A DNA stretch of 64,000 nucleotides, taken from positions 65,520,790 to 65,584,789 of the forward strand of contig OU744729.1 in NCBI GenBank assembly GCA_916613615.1, given 5' to 3'. Source of the stretch: Steromphala cineraria (Eukaryota; Mollusca; Gastropoda; Trochida; Trochidae). Numbering within the stretch: position 1 is the stretch's first letter; every line of letters starts with the position of its first letter. Under the pieces are notes generated by a model, which saw only the letters and a program-made list of their open reading frames with translations, made no database searches and was not told where the DNA came from. The position numbers and the translations under genes were made by a program. Shown piece by piece: positions 35,131 to 48,262 of this stretch.

Positions 35131-38100
35131 ATGCAAAGCCTATATTTGTATAACCTGAATTCAGATTTTTCAATATACGTCAAAATAAAAGGTCTTAGAA
35201 ATCAATTCGTGCGCATCTCTACATGCTCGCTACACCTTTACGAACAGTTTCTGCCCATTTTTAATCAAAATTTTGAAAGTCATGTTTTTGGTGAAAAATG
35301 CAAAGCCTATATCTGTATAACCTGAATTCAGATTTTTCAATATACGTCAAAATAAAAGGTCTTAGAAATCAATTTGTGCACATCTCTATATGCTCGCTAC
35401 ACCTTTACGAACAGTTTCTGCCCATTTTTAATCAAAATTTTGAAAGTCATGTTTTTGGTAGAAAATGCAGTGGATGTCTGTGTAGGGTTCTCTCCCTTGT
35501 TCAATTAACACTGGTCATTTTAAGTGAAAATAAAAGGTCTTAAAAATTAGTTTTTGCAAATCTCTACATGCTTGGTACACCTTAAAGAACAGTTTCTGCC
35601 CATTTTAAATCAAAATATTGAAAGTTATGTTTTTGATGAAAAATGCAAAGCCTATATCTGTATAACCTGAATTCAGATTTTTCAATATACGTCAAAATAA
35701 AAGGTCTTAGAAATCAATTTGTGCGCATCTCTACATGCTCGCTACACCTTTACGAACAGTTTCTGCCCATTTTTAATCAAAATTTTGAAAGTCATGTTTT
35801 TGGTGAAAAATGCAAAGCCTATATCTGTATAACCTGAATTCAGATTTTTCGATATACGTCAAAATAAAAGGTCTTAGAAATCAATTTGTGCACATCTCTA
35901 CATGCTTGCTACACCTTTACGAACAGTTTCTGCCCATTTTTAATCAAAATTTTGAAAGTCATGTTTTTGGTGAAAAATGCAAAGCCTATATCGGTATAAC
36001 CTGAATTCAGATTTTTCAATATACGTCTAAATAAAAGGTCTTAGAAATCAATTTGTGCACATCTCTACATGCTCGCTACACCTTTACAAACAGTTTCTGC
36101 CCATTTTTAATCAAAATTTTGAAAGTCATGTTTTTGGTAGAAAATGCAGTGGATGTCTGTGTAGGGTTCTCTCCCTTGTTCAATTAACACTGGTCATTTT
36201 AAGTGAAAATAAAAGGTCTTAAAAATCAGTTTTTGCAAATCTGTACATGCTTGGTACACCTTAAAGAACAGTTTCTGCCCATTTTCAATCAAAATAGTGA
36301 AAGTCATGTTTTTGGTGAAAAATGCAAAGCCTATATTTGTATAACCTGAATTCAGATTTTTCAATATACGTCAAAATAAAAGGTCTTAGAAATCAATTTG
36401 TGCGCATCTCTACATGCTCGCTACACCTTTACAAACAGTTTCTGCCCATTTTTAATCAAAATTTTGAATGTCATGTTTTTGGTAGAAAATGCAGTGGATT
36501 TCTGTGTAGGGTTCTCTCCCTTGTTCAATTAACACTGGTCATTTTAAGTGAAAATAAAAGGTCTTAAAAATCAGTTTTTGCAAATCTCTACATGCTTGGT
36601 ACACCTTAAAGAACAGTTTCTGCCCATGTTCAATCAAAATATTGAAAGTCATGTTTTTGGTGAAAAATGCAAAGCCTATATTTGTATAACCTGAATTCAG
36701 ATTTTTCAATATACGTCAAAATAAAAGGTCTTAGAAATCAATTCGTGCGCATCTCTACATGCTCGCTACACCTTTACGAACAGTTTCTGCCCATTTTCAA
36801 TCAAAATAGTGAAAGTCATGTTTTTGATGAAAAATGCAAAGCCTATATTTGTATAACCTGAATTCAGATTTTTCAATATACGTCAAAATAAAAGGTCTTA
36901 GAAATCAATTCGTGCGCATCTCTACATGCTCGCTACACCTTTACGAACAGTTTCTGCCCATTTTTAATCAAAATTTTGAAAGTCATGTTTTTGGTGAAAA
37001 ATGCAAAGCCTATATCTGTATAACCTGAATTCAGATTTTTCAATATACGTCAAAATAAAAGGTCTTAGAAATCAATTTGTGCACATCTCTATATGCTCGC
37101 TACACCTTTACGAACAGTTTCTGCCCATTTTTAATCAAAATTTTGAAAGTCATGTTTTTGGTAGAAAATGCAGTGGATGTCTGTGTAGGGTTCTCTCCCT
37201 TGTTCAATTAACACTGGTCATTTTAAGTGAAAATAAAAGGTCTTAAAAATTAGTTTTTGCAAATCTCTACATGCTTGGTACACCTTAAAGAACAGTTTCT
37301 GCCCATTTTAAATCAAAATATTGAAAGTTATGTTTTTGATGAAAAATGCAAAGCCTATATCTGTATAACCTGAATTCAGATTTTTCAATATACGTCAAAA
37401 TAAAAGGTCTTAGAAATCAATTTGTGCGCATCTCTACATGCTCGCTACACCTTTACGAACAGTTTCTGCCCATTTTTAATCAAAATTTTGAAAGTCATGT
37501 TTTTGGTGAAAAATGCAAAGCCTATATCTGTATAACCTGAATTCAGATTTTTCGATATACGTCAAAATAAAAGGTCTTAGAAATCAATTTGTGCACATCT
37601 CTACATGCTTGCTACACCTTTACGAACAGTTTCTGCCCATTTTTAATCAAAATTTTGAAAGTCATGTTTTTGGTGAAAAATGCAAAGCCTATATCGGTAT
37701 AACCTGAATTCAGATTTTTCAATATACGTCTAAATAAAAGGTCTTAGAAATCAATTTGTGCACATCTCTACATGCTCGCTACACCTTTACAAACAGTTTC
37801 TGCCCATTTTTAATCAAAATTTTGAAAGTCATGTTTTTGGTAGAAAATGCAGTGGATGTCTGTGTAGGGTTTTCTCCCTTGTTCAATTAACACTGGTCAT
37901 TTTAAGTGAAAATAAAAGGTCTTAAAAATCAGTTTTTGCAAATCTGTACATGCTTGGTACACCTTAAAGAACAGTTTCTGCCCATTTTCAATCAAAATAG
38001 TGAAAGTCATGTTTTTGATGAAAAATGCAAAGCCTATATTTGTATAACCTGAATTCAGATTTTTCAATATACGTCAAAATAAAAGGTCTTAGAAATCAAT

Positions 38101-40405
38101 TCGTGCGCATCTCTACATGCTCGCTACACCTTTACGAACAGTTTCTGCCCATTTTTAATCAAAATTTTGAAAGTCATGTTTTTGGTGAAAAATGCAAAGC
38201 CTATATCTGTATAACCTGAATTCAGATTTTTCAATATACGTCAAAATAAAAGGTCTTAGAAATCAATTTGTGCACATCTCTATATGCTCGCTACACCTTT
38301 TCGAACAGTTTTTGCCCATTTTTAATCAAAATTTTGAAAGTCATGTTTTTGGTAGAAAATGCAGTGGATGTCTGTGTAGGGTTCTCTCCCTTGTTCAATT
38401 AACACTGGTCATTTTAAGTGAAAATAAAAGGTCTTAAAAATCAGTTTTTGCAAATCTCTACATGCTTGGTACACCTTAAAGAACAGTTTCTGCCCATGTT
38501 CAATCAAAATATTGAAAGTCATGTTTTTGGTGAAAAATGCAAAGCCTATATCTGTATAACCTGAATTCAGATTTTTCAATATACGTCAAAATAAAAGGTC
38601 TTAGAAATCAATTTGTGCGCATCTCTACATGATGCTACACCTTTACGAACAGTTTCTGCCCATTTTTAATCAAAATTTTGAAAGTCATGTTTTTGGTGAA
38701 AAATGCAAAGCCTATATCTGTATAACCTGAATTCAGATTTTTCGATATACGTCAAAATAAAAGGTCTTAGAAATCAATTTGTGCACATCTCTACATGGTT
38801 GCTACACCTTTACGAACAGTTTCTGAACATTTTTAATCAAAATTTTGAAAGTCATGTTTTTGGTGAAAAATGCAAAGCCTATATCGGTATAACCTGAATT
38901 CAGATTTTTCAATATACGTCTAAATAAAAGGTCTTAGAAATCAATTTGTGCACATCTCTACATGCTCGCTACACCTTTACAAACAGTTTCTGCCCATTTT
39001 TAATCAAAATTTTGAAAGTCATGTTTTTGGTAGAAAATGCAGTGGATGTCTGTGTAGGGTTCTCTCCCTTGTTCAATTAACACTGGTCATTTTAAGTGAA
39101 AATAAAAGGTCTTAAAAATCAGTTTTTGCAAATCTCTACATGCTTGGTACACCTTAAAGAACAGTTTCTGTCCATTTTCAATCAAAATATTGAAAGTCAT
39201 GTTTTTGATGAAAAATGCAAAGCCTATATCTGTATAACCTGAATTCAGATTTTTCAATATACGTCAAAATAAAAGGTCTTAGAAATCAATTTGTGCGCAT
39301 CTCTACATGCTCACTACACCTTTACGAACAGTTTCTGCCCATTTTTAATCAAAATTTTGAAAGTCATGTTTTTGGTGAAAAATGCAAAGCCTATATCTGT
39401 ATAACCTTAATTCAGATTTTTCAATATACGTCAAAATAAAAGGTCTTAGAAATCAATTTGTGCACATCTCTATATGCTCGCTACACCTTTACGAACAGTT
39501 TTTGCCCATTTTTAATCAAAATTTTGAAAGTCATGTTTTTGGTAGAAAATGCAGTGGATGTCTGTGTAGGGTTCTCTCCCTTGTTCAATTAACACTGGTC
39601 ATTTTAAGTGAAAATAAAAGGTCTTAAAAATCAGTTTTTGCAAATCTCTACATGCTTGGTACACCTTAAAGAACAGTTTCTGCCCATTTTAAATCAAAAT
39701 ATTGAAAGTTATGTTTTTGATGAAAAATGCAAAGCCTATATCTGTATAACCTGAATTCAGATTTTTCAATATACGTCAAAATAAAAGGTCTTAGAAATCA
39801 ATTTGTGCGCATCTCTACATGCTTGCTACACCTTTACGAACAGTTTCTGCCCATTTTTAATCAAAATTTTGAAAGTCATGTTTTTGGTGAAAAATGCAAA
39901 GCCTATATCTGTATAACCTGAATTCAGATTTTTCGATATACGTCAAAATAAAAGGTCTTAGAAATCAATTTGTGCACATCTCTACATGCTTGCTACACCT
40001 ATACGAACAGTTTCTGCCCATTTTTAATCAAAATTTTGAAAGTCATGTTTTTGGTGAAAAATGCAAAGCCTATATCTGTATAACCTGAATTCAGATTTTT
40101 CAATATACGTAAAAATAAAAGGTCTTAGAAATCAATTTGTGCGCATCTCTACATGCTCGCTACACCTTTACAAACAGTTTCTGCCCATTTTTAATCAAAA
40201 TTTTGAAAGTCATGTTTTTGGTAGAAAATGCAGTGGATGTCTGTGTAGGGTTCTCTCCCTTGTTCAATTAACACTGGTCATTTTAAGTGAAAATAAAAGG
40301 TCTTAAAAATCAGTTTTTGCAAATCTCTACATGCTTGGTACACCTTAAAGAACAGTTTCTGCCCATTTTCAATCAAAATATTGAAAGTCATGTTTTTGAT
40401 GAAAA
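35131..40405. repeat. Higher-order repeat: 1191-bp heptamer AABAAAB, four copies
   Basis: Seven monomers in the order A A B A A A B (5 x 167 + 2 x 178 = 1191 bp) occur at 35131-36321, 36834-38024, 38025-39214 (1190 bp) and 39215-40405. A 512-bp A B A insert (36322-36833) separates the first two. Position-specific variants track the copies: the first A linker reads ATATTTGTATAACC in three of the four, the fourth A linker has TTTTTCGATATACG, and the following A linker reads ATATCGGTATAACC in three of the four. This is the structure defined as a higher-order repeat in centromeric satellites. Confidence 0.85.
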
Positions 40406-41763
40406 ATGCAAAGCCTATATCTGTATAACCTGAATTCAGATTTTTCAATATACGTCAAAATAAAAGGTCTTAGAAATCAATTTGTGCGCATCTCTACATG
40501 CTCGCTACACCTTTACGAACAGTTTCTGTCCATTTTTAATCAAAATTTTGAAAGTCATGATTTTGGTGAAAAATGCAAAGCCTATATCTGTATAACCTGA
40601 ATTCAGATTTTTCCATATACGTCAAAATAAAAGGTCTTAGAAATCAATTTGTGCGCATCTCTACATGCTTGCTACACCTTTACGAACAGTTTCTGCCCAT
40701 TTTTAATCAAAATTTTGAAAGTCATGTTTTTGGTGAAAAATGCAAAGCCTATATCTGTATAACCTGAATTCAGATTTTTCGATATACGTCAAAATAAAAG
40801 GTCTTAGAAATCAATTTGTGCACATCTCTACATGCTTGCTACACCTGTACGAACATTTTTTGCCCATTTTTAATCAAAATTTTGAAAGTCATGTTTTTGG
40901 TGAAAAATGCAAAGCCTATATCGGTATAACCTGAATTCAGATTTTTCAATATACGTCTAAATAAAAGGTCTTAGAAATCAATTTGTGCGCATCTCTACAT
41001 GCTCGCTACACCTTTACAAACAGTTTCTGCCCATTTTTAATCAAAATTTTGAAAGTCATGTTTTTGGTAGAAAATGCAGTGGATGTCTGTGTAGGGTTCT
41101 CTCCCTTGTTCAATTAATACTGGTCATTTTAAGTGAAAATAAAAGGTCTTAAAAATCAGTTTTTGCAAATCTCTACATGCTTGGTACACCTTAAAGAACA
41201 GTTTCTGCCCATTTTCAATCAAAATATTGAAAGTCATGTTTTTGATGAAAAATGCAAAGCCTATATCTGTATAACCTGAATTCAGATTTTTCAATATACG
41301 TCAAAATAAAAGGTCTTAGAAATCAATTTGTGCGCATCTCTACATGCTCGCTACACCTTTACGAACAGTTTCTGTCCATTTTTAATCAAAATTTTGAAAG
41401 TCATGATTTTGGTGAAAAATGCAAAGCCTATATCTGTATAACCTGAATTCAGATTTTTCCATATACGTCAAAATAAAAGGTCTTAGAAATCAATTTGTGC
41501 ACATCTCTACATGCTCGCTACACCTTCACGAACAGTTTCTGCCCATTTTTAATCAAAATTTTGAAAGTCATGTTTTTGGTAGAAAATGCAGTGGATGTCT
41601 GTGTAGGGTTCTCTCCCTTGTTCAATTAACACTGGTCATTTTAAGTGAAAATAAAAGGTCTTAAAAATCAGTTTTTGCAAATCTCTACATGCTTGGTACA
41701 CCTTAAAGAACAGTTTCTGCCCATTTTAAATCAAAATATTGAAAGTTATGTTTTTGATGAAAA

Positions 41764-44145
41764 ATACAAAGCCTATATCTGTATAACCTGAATTCAGATT
41801 TTTCAAAATACGTAACAATAAAAGGTCTTAGAAATCAATTTGTGCACATCTCTACATGCTCGCTACACCTTTACGAACAGTTTCTGCCCATTTTTAATCA
41901 AAATTTTGAAAGTCATGTTTTTGGTAGAAAATGCAGTGGATGTCTGTGTAGGTTTCTCTTCCTTGTTCAATTAACACTGGTCATTTTAAGTGAAAATAAA
42001 AGGTCTTAAAAATCAGTTTTTGCAAATCTCTACATGCTTGGTACACCTTAAAGAACAGTTTCTGCCCATTTTCAATCAAAATATTGAAAGTCATGTTTTT
42101 GATGAAAAATGCAAAGCCTATATCTGTATAACCTGAAATCAGATTTTTCAATATACGTCAAAATAAAAGGTCTTAGAAATCAATTTGTGCGCATCTCTAC
42201 ATGCTCGCTACACCTTTACGAACAGTTTCTGCCCATGTTTAATAAAAATTTTGAAAGTCATGTTTTTGGTGAAAAATGCAAAGCCTATATCTGTATAACC
42301 TGAATTCAGATTTTTCAATATACGTCAAAATAAAAGGTCTTAGAAATCAGTTTTTGCAAATCTGTACATGCTTGGTACACCTTAAAGAACAGTTTCTGCC
42401 CATTTTCAATCAAAATATTGAAAGTCATGTTTTTGATGAAAAATGCAAAGCCTATATCTGTATAACCTGAATTCAGATTTTTCAATATACGTCAAAATAG
42501 AAGGTCTTAGAAATCAATTCGTGCGCATCTCTACATGCTTGCTACACCTTTACGAACGCTTTCTGCCCATTTTTAATCAAAATTTTGAAAGTCATGTTTT
42601 TGGTGAAAAATGCAAAGCCTATATCTGTATAACCTGAATTCAGATTTTTCAATATACGTCAAAATAAAAGGTCTTAAAAATCAATTTGTGCACATCTCTA
42701 TATGCCAGCTACACCTTTACGAACAGTTTCTGCCCATTTTTAATCAAAATTTTGAAAGTCATGTTTTTGGTAGAAAATGCAGTAGATGTCTGTGTAGGGT
42801 TCTCTCCCTTGTTCAATTAACACTGGTCATTTTAAGTGAAAATAAAAGGTCTTAAAAATCAGTTTTTGCAAATCTCTACATGCTTGGTACACCTTAAAGA
42901 ACAGTTTCTGCCCATTTTAAATCAAAATATTGAAAGTTATGTTTTTGATGAAAAATACAAAGCCTATATCTGTATAACCTGAATTCAGATTTTTCAATAT
43001 ACGTAAAAATAAAAGGTCTTAGAAATCAATTTGTGCACATCTCTACATGCTCGCTACACCTTTACGAACAGTTTCTGCCCATTTTTAATCAAAATTTTGA
43101 AAGTCATGTTTTTGGTAGAAAATGCAGTGGATGTCTGTGTAGGTTTCTCTTCCTTGTTCAATTAACACTGGTCATTTTAAGTGAAAATAAAAGGTCTTAA
43201 AAATCAGTTTTTGCAAATCTCTACATGCTTGGTACACCTTAAAGAACAGTTTCTGCCCATTTTCAATCAAAATATTGAAAGTCATCATTTTGATGAAAAA
43301 TGCAAAGCCTATATCTGTATAACCTGAAATCAGATTTTTCAATATACGTCAAAATAAAAGGTCTTAGAAATCAATTTGTGCGCATCTCTACATGCTCGCT
43401 ACACCTTTACGAACAGTTTCTGCCCATGTTTAATAAAAATTTTGAAAGTCATGTTTTTGGTGAAAAATGCAAAGCCTATATCTGTATAACCTGAATTCAG
43501 ATTTTTCAATATACGTCAAAATAAAAGGTCTTAGAAATCAATTTTTGCAAATCTCTACATGCTTGGTACACCTTTAAGAACAGTTTCTGCCCATTTTCAA
43601 TCAAAATATTGAAAGTCATGTTTTTGATGAAAAATGCAAAGCCTATATCTGTATAACCTGAATTCAGATTTTTCAATATACGTCAAAATAGAAGGTCTTA
43701 GAAATCAATTCGTGCGCATCTCTACATGCTTGCTACACCTTTACGAACGCTTTCTGCCCATTTTTAATCAAAATTTTGAAAGTCATGTTTTTGGTGAAAA
43801 ATGCAAAGCCTATATCTGTATAACCTGAATTCAGATTTTTCAATATACGTCAAAATAAAAGGTCTTAAAAATCAATTTGTGCACATCTCTATATGCCAGC
43901 TACACCTTTACGAACAGTTTCTGCCCATTTTTAATCAAAATTTTGAAAGTCATGTTTTTGGTAGAAAATGCAGTAGATGTCTGTGTAGGGTTCTCTCCCT
44001 TGTTCAATTAACACTGGTCATTTTAAGTGAAAATAAAAGGTCTTAAAAATCAGTTTTTGCAAATCTGTACATGCTTGGTACACCTTAAAGAACAGTTTCT
44101 GCCCATTTTCAATCAAAATATTGAAAGTCATGTTTTTGATGAAAA
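41764..44145. repeat. Tandem pair of 1191-bp ABAAAAB units
   Basis: Two adjacent 1191-bp segments (41764-42954 and 42955-44145) have the order A B A A A A B and share private variants. These include AAAAATACAAAGCC at the start, CCTGAAATCAG in the second A, AAAATAGAAGG and GAACGCTTTCTG in the fourth, and TATGCCAGCTACACC in the last. They have the same size as the AABAAAB heptamer but a different order, so they are a separate amplification. Confidence 0.8.
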
Positions 44146-47100
44146 ATGCAAAGCCTATATCTGTATAACCTGAATTCAGATTTTTCAATATACGTCAAAA
44201 TAAAAGGTCTTAGAAATCAATTTGTGCGCATCTCTACATGCTCGCTACACCTTTACGAACAGTTTCTGTCCATTTTTAATCAAAATTTTGAAAGTCATGT
44301 TTTTGGTGAAAAATGCAAAGCCTATATCTGTATAACCTGAATTCAGATTTTTCAATATACGTCAAAATAAAAGGTCTTAGAAATCAATTTGTGCACATCT
44401 CTATATGCTCGCTACACCTTTACGAACAGTTTCTGCCCATTTTTAATCAAAATTTTGAAAGTCATGTTTTTGGTAGAAAATGCAGTAGATGTCTGTGTAG
44501 GGTTCTCTCCCTTGTTCAATTAACACTGGTCATTTTAAGTGAAAATAAAAGGTCTTAAAAATCAGTTTTTGCAAATCTCTACATGCTTGGTACACCTTAA
44601 AGAACAGTTTCTGCCCATTTTCAATCAAAAATTGAAAGTTATGTTTTTGATGAAAAATGCAAAGCCTATTCTGTATAACCTGAATTCAGATTTTTCAATA
44701 TACGTCAAAATAAAAGGTCTTAGAAATCAATTTGTGCGCATCTCTACATGCTCGCTACACCTTTACGAACAGTTTCTGCCCATTTTTAATCAAAATTTTT
44801 AAAGTCATGTTTTTGGTGAAAAATGCAAAGCCTATATCTGTATAACCTGAATTCAGATTTTTCAATATACGTCAAAATAAAAGGTCTTAGAAATCAATTT
44901 GTGCACATCTCTACATGCTTGCTACACCTTAACAAACAGTTTCTGCCCATTTTTAATAAAAAATTTGAAAGTCATGTTTTTGGTAGAAAATGCAGTGGAT
45001 GTCTGTGTAGGGTTCTCTCCCTTGTTCAATTAACACTGGTCATTTTAAGTGAAAATAAAAGGTCTTAAAAATCAGTTTTTGCAAATCTCTACATGCTTGG
45101 TACACCTTAAAGAACAGTTTCTGCCCATTTTTAATCAAAATTTTGAAAGTCATGTTTTTGGTGAAAAATGCAAAGCCTATATCTGTATAACCTGAATTCA
45201 GATTTTTCGATATATGTCAAAATAAAAGGTCTTAGAAATCAATTTGTGCACATCTCTACATGCTTGCTACACCTTTACGAACAGTTTCTGCCCATTTTTA
45301 ATCAAAATTTTGAAAGTCATGTTTTTGGTGAAAAATGCAAAGCCTATATCGGTATAACCTGAATTCAGATTTTTCAATATACGTCTAAATAAAAGGTCTT
45401 AGAAATCACCTTGTGCGCATCTCTACATGCTCGCTACACCTTTACAAACAGTTTCTGCCCATTTTTAATCAAAATTTTGAAAGTCATGTTTTTGGTAGAA
45501 AATGCAGTGGATGTCTGTGTAGGGTTCTCTCCCTTGTTCAATTAACACTGGTCATTTTAAGTGAAAATAAAAGGTCTTAAAAATCAGTTTTTGCAAATCT
45601 CTACATGCTTGGTACACCTTAAAGAACAGTTTCTGCCCATTTTCAATCAAAATATTGAAAGTCATGTTTTTGATGAAAAATGCAAAGCCTATATCTGTAT
45701 AACCTGAATTCAGATTTTTCAATATACGTCAAAATAAAAGGTCTTAGAAATCAATTTGTGCGCATCTCTACATGCTCGCTACACCTTTATGAACAGTTTC
45801 TGTCCATTTTTAATCAAAATTTTGAAAGTCATGATTTTGGTGAAAAATGCAAAGCCTATATCTGTATAACCTGAATTCAGATTTTTCCATATACGTCAAA
45901 ATAAAAGGTCTTAGAAATCAATTTGTGCACATCTCTACATGCTCGCTACACTTTCACGAACAGTTTCTGCCCATTTTTAATCAAAATTTTGAAAGTCATG
46001 TTTTTGGTAGAAAATGCAGTGGATGTCTGTGTAGGGTTCTCTCCCTTGTTCAATTAACACTGGTCATTTTAAGTGAAAATAAAAGGTCTTAAAAATCAGT
46101 TTTTGCAAATCTCTACATGCTTGGTACACCTTAAAGAACACTTTCTGCCCATTTTAAATCAAAATATTGAAAGTTATGTTTTTGATGAAAAATACAAAGC
46201 CTATATCTGTATAACCTGAATTCAGATTTTTCAATATACGTCAAAATAAAAGGTCTTAGAAATCAGTTTTTGCAAATCTCTACATGCTTGGTACACCTTT
46301 ACAAACAGTTTCTGCCCATTTTTAATCAAAATTTTGAAAGTCATGTTTTTGGTAGAAAATGCAGTGGATGTCTGTGTAGGTTTCTCTTCCTTGTTCAATT
46401 AACACTGGTCATTTTAAGTGAAAATAAAAGGTCTTAAAAATCAGTTTTTGCAAATCTCTACATGCTTGGTACACCTTAAAGAACAGTTTCTGCCCATTTT
46501 CAATCAAAATATTGAAAGTCATGTTTTTGATGAAAAATGCAAAGCCTATATCTGTATAACCTGAAATCAGATTTTTCAATATACGTCAAAATAAAAGGTC
46601 TTAGAAATCAATTTGTGCGCATCTCTACATGCTCGCTACACCTTTACGAACAGTTACTGCCCATGTTTAATCAAAATTTTGAAAGTCATGTTTTTGGTGA
46701 AAAATGCAAAGCCTATATCTGTATAACCTGAATTCAGATTTTTCAATATACGTCAAAATAAAAGGTCTTAGAAATCAATTTTTGCAAATCTGTACATGCT
46801 TGGTACACCTTAAAGAACAGTTTCTGCCCATTTTCAATCAAAATATTGAAAGTCATGTTTTTGATGAAAAATGCAAAGCCTATATCTGTATAACCTGAAT
46901 TCAGATTTTTCAATATACGTCAAAATAGAAGGTCTTAGAAATCAATTCGTGCGCATCTCTACATGCTTGCTACACCTTTACGAACGCTTTCTGCCCATTT
47001 TTAATCAAAATTTTGAAAGTCATGTTTTTGGTGAAAAATGCAAAGCCTATATCTGTATAACCTGAATTCAGATTTTTCAATATACGTCAAAATAAAAGGT

Positions 47101-47225
47101 CTTAAAAATCAATTTGTGCACATCTCTATATGCCAGCTACACCTTTACGAACAGTTTCTGCCCATTTTTAATCAAAATTTTGAAAGTCATGTTTTTGGTA
47201 GAAAATGCAGTGGATGTCTGTGTAG

Positions 47226-47229
47226 GGTT
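47226..47229. repeat. Target site duplication GGTT (left), element 2
   Basis: GGTT precedes the TGTAATGA start of the 5' LTR and is repeated at 58303-58306 after the 3' LTR. Intact B linkers read GTGTAGGGTTCTCTCCC, so 4 bp were duplicated. Confidence 0.92.
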
Positions 47230-47462
47230 TGTAATGAACAGTGTTTTACCTATGTGCTCGCAGTGGGCTGATGCCTGTGTGTAACTTCGGGACAGAAGTG
47301 TTTGTTTGTTGACAGTCGGGTGGCTTCCGGTTGCACTTGCGCAACACGGATGGATGTGGAACATTAGGAATACTTCGGCTGATTCCGTGACGACTGTGGC
47401 CGTTGTGTTTCGCTGGACTATATCGTGCGAGCGTAGGAAGGCTGTAATAGGGCTGACTCGCC

Positions 47463-47470
47463 TATATAAG
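47463..47470 (+). promoter_or_regulatory. TATA box of the element 2 LTR
   Basis: TATATAAG lies in a GC-richer part of the LTR, about 230 bp from its left end. RNA polymerase II start would fall near 47493-47500, just before the short ATG frame at 47507. The same box is at 56735-56742 in the 3' LTR. Confidence 0.7.
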
Positions 47471-47506
47471 GCAGACACTGCTGTTGGACTGAGACACGTG
47501 TTTGAG

Positions 47507-47572
47507 ATGGGGCCACCACGAAGTTCGTTGCTCCGGTTACTCGTTTATGCACTCATTTTTCTGGTCAGGTAA
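47507..47572 (+). CDS. Short hydrophobic leader peptide with overlapping splice donor
   Basis: A 21-codon frame starts just downstream of the predicted transcription start: MGPPRSS, then a leucine-rich hydrophobic stretch, then a stop. It reads like the front of a signal peptide. Its last bases, CAG|GTAATT (47566-47574), match a splice donor. If used, the peptide would be joined to a downstream exon. It could equally be a chance upstream frame. The 3' LTR carries the same frame at 56779-56844, with a synonymous change at 56802. Confidence 0.3.
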   Translation: MGPPRSSLLRLLVYALIFLVR

Positions 47573-47910
47573 TTTAGTACTGTCAGTCACATCGTTTAGT
47601 TTATCGTTTTCTAGCATTAGTCATGTAACTGTTTGCGAAGCAGTGTTTCTTGAATGTGCGTTAGACGCTTAGCGTTGTGTTTAGCCATGCTTTCGGACCA
47701 CGTGTGTTTTGGTCCGCCATCTTTGTTGGACATGAACTGTGGTCATATTTTAGTGTTTGCTAAAACTTGTTCGTGCAGACCTTTCGAGCTGAACGCTCTT
47801 GCCTCTTGACCAGAGTAGTGTTTTTCTTCTCCTGACTCGTATTTCACATTTCCATAGCACTTTTCGAGATACTTAAACATGTCACAGTAATAATCACAAC
47901 ATTATATCAT

Positions 47911-48262
47911 ACTTCACATTATCATAAGTAACTTGAGACATATAACATGTCGTACTGATAAGCTCAGCTTTGTACCATCTTACTGTATCACATTTCACAT
48001 TATCATAAGTAACTTGAGACATATAACATGTCGTACTGATAAGCTCAGCTTTGTACCATCTTACTGTATCACATTTCACATTTCCATAAGTAACTTGAGA
48101 CATATAACATGTCGTACTGATAAGCTCAGCTTTGTACCATCTTACTGTATCACATTTCACATTTCCATAAGTAACTTGAGACATATATCATGTCGTACTG
48201 ATAAACTCAGCTTTGTATCAGCTTGTATCGCATTTCACCTTTTCATAGTCACTTGAGACATG
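47911..48262. repeat. 81-bp tandem repeat in the 5' LTR
   Basis: Units start at 47921, 48002, 48083 and 48164, exactly 81 bp apart, and a decayed fifth follows. Each holds TAACTTGAGACATATAACAT and AGCTCAGCTTTGTACC. Because 81 is divisible by 3, a frame stays open across the block on both strands, giving spurious repeat proteins. The block recurs at 57183-57534 in the 3' LTR. Confidence 0.9.

Larger units (their letters stand above)
21890..47229. repeat. Satellite array, middle block
   Basis: This continues the A/B satellite, about 25.3 kb including four 356-bp insertions. Up to about 33 kb it contains mixed AB and AAB blocks, some with small length changes (for example AAAAAGCAAAGCC in place of AAAAATGCAAAGCC near 23750). 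From about 35 kb A runs lengthen: AAAB at 39727-40405, and AAAAB at 40406-41251, 42109-42954 and 43300-44145. Variant B linkers occur in sets, such as AGGTTTCTCTTTC at 23252, 24108, 26348, 28588 and 31864. There is no gene. The block is cut at 47229 by element 2. Confidence 0.96.
40740..47229. repeat. 4428-bp duplication within the satellite
   Basis: The segment from about 40740 to 42800 recurs at about 45168-47229 at a constant offset of 4428 bp. Shared variants include CATGATTTTGGTG (41402 and 45830), TTTTTCCATATACG, CCTGAAATCAG (42131 and 46559) and GAACGCTTTCTG. The second copy has a hybrid core at 46255-46330. It ends where element 2 inserted, so its original right end lies beyond 58302. 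Confidence 0.75.

Noticed and set aside
47137..47478. 113-codon minus-strand frame across the satellite/LTR border
   Set aside because: It spans a recent insertion junction. The LTR part recurs alone at 56487-56750.
47894..48256. 96- and 107-codon repeat proteins on both strands in LTR 2 (and again at 57166-57528)
   Set aside because: They come from an 81-bp tandem repeat whose period is divisible by 3, so both strands stay open by arithmetic.
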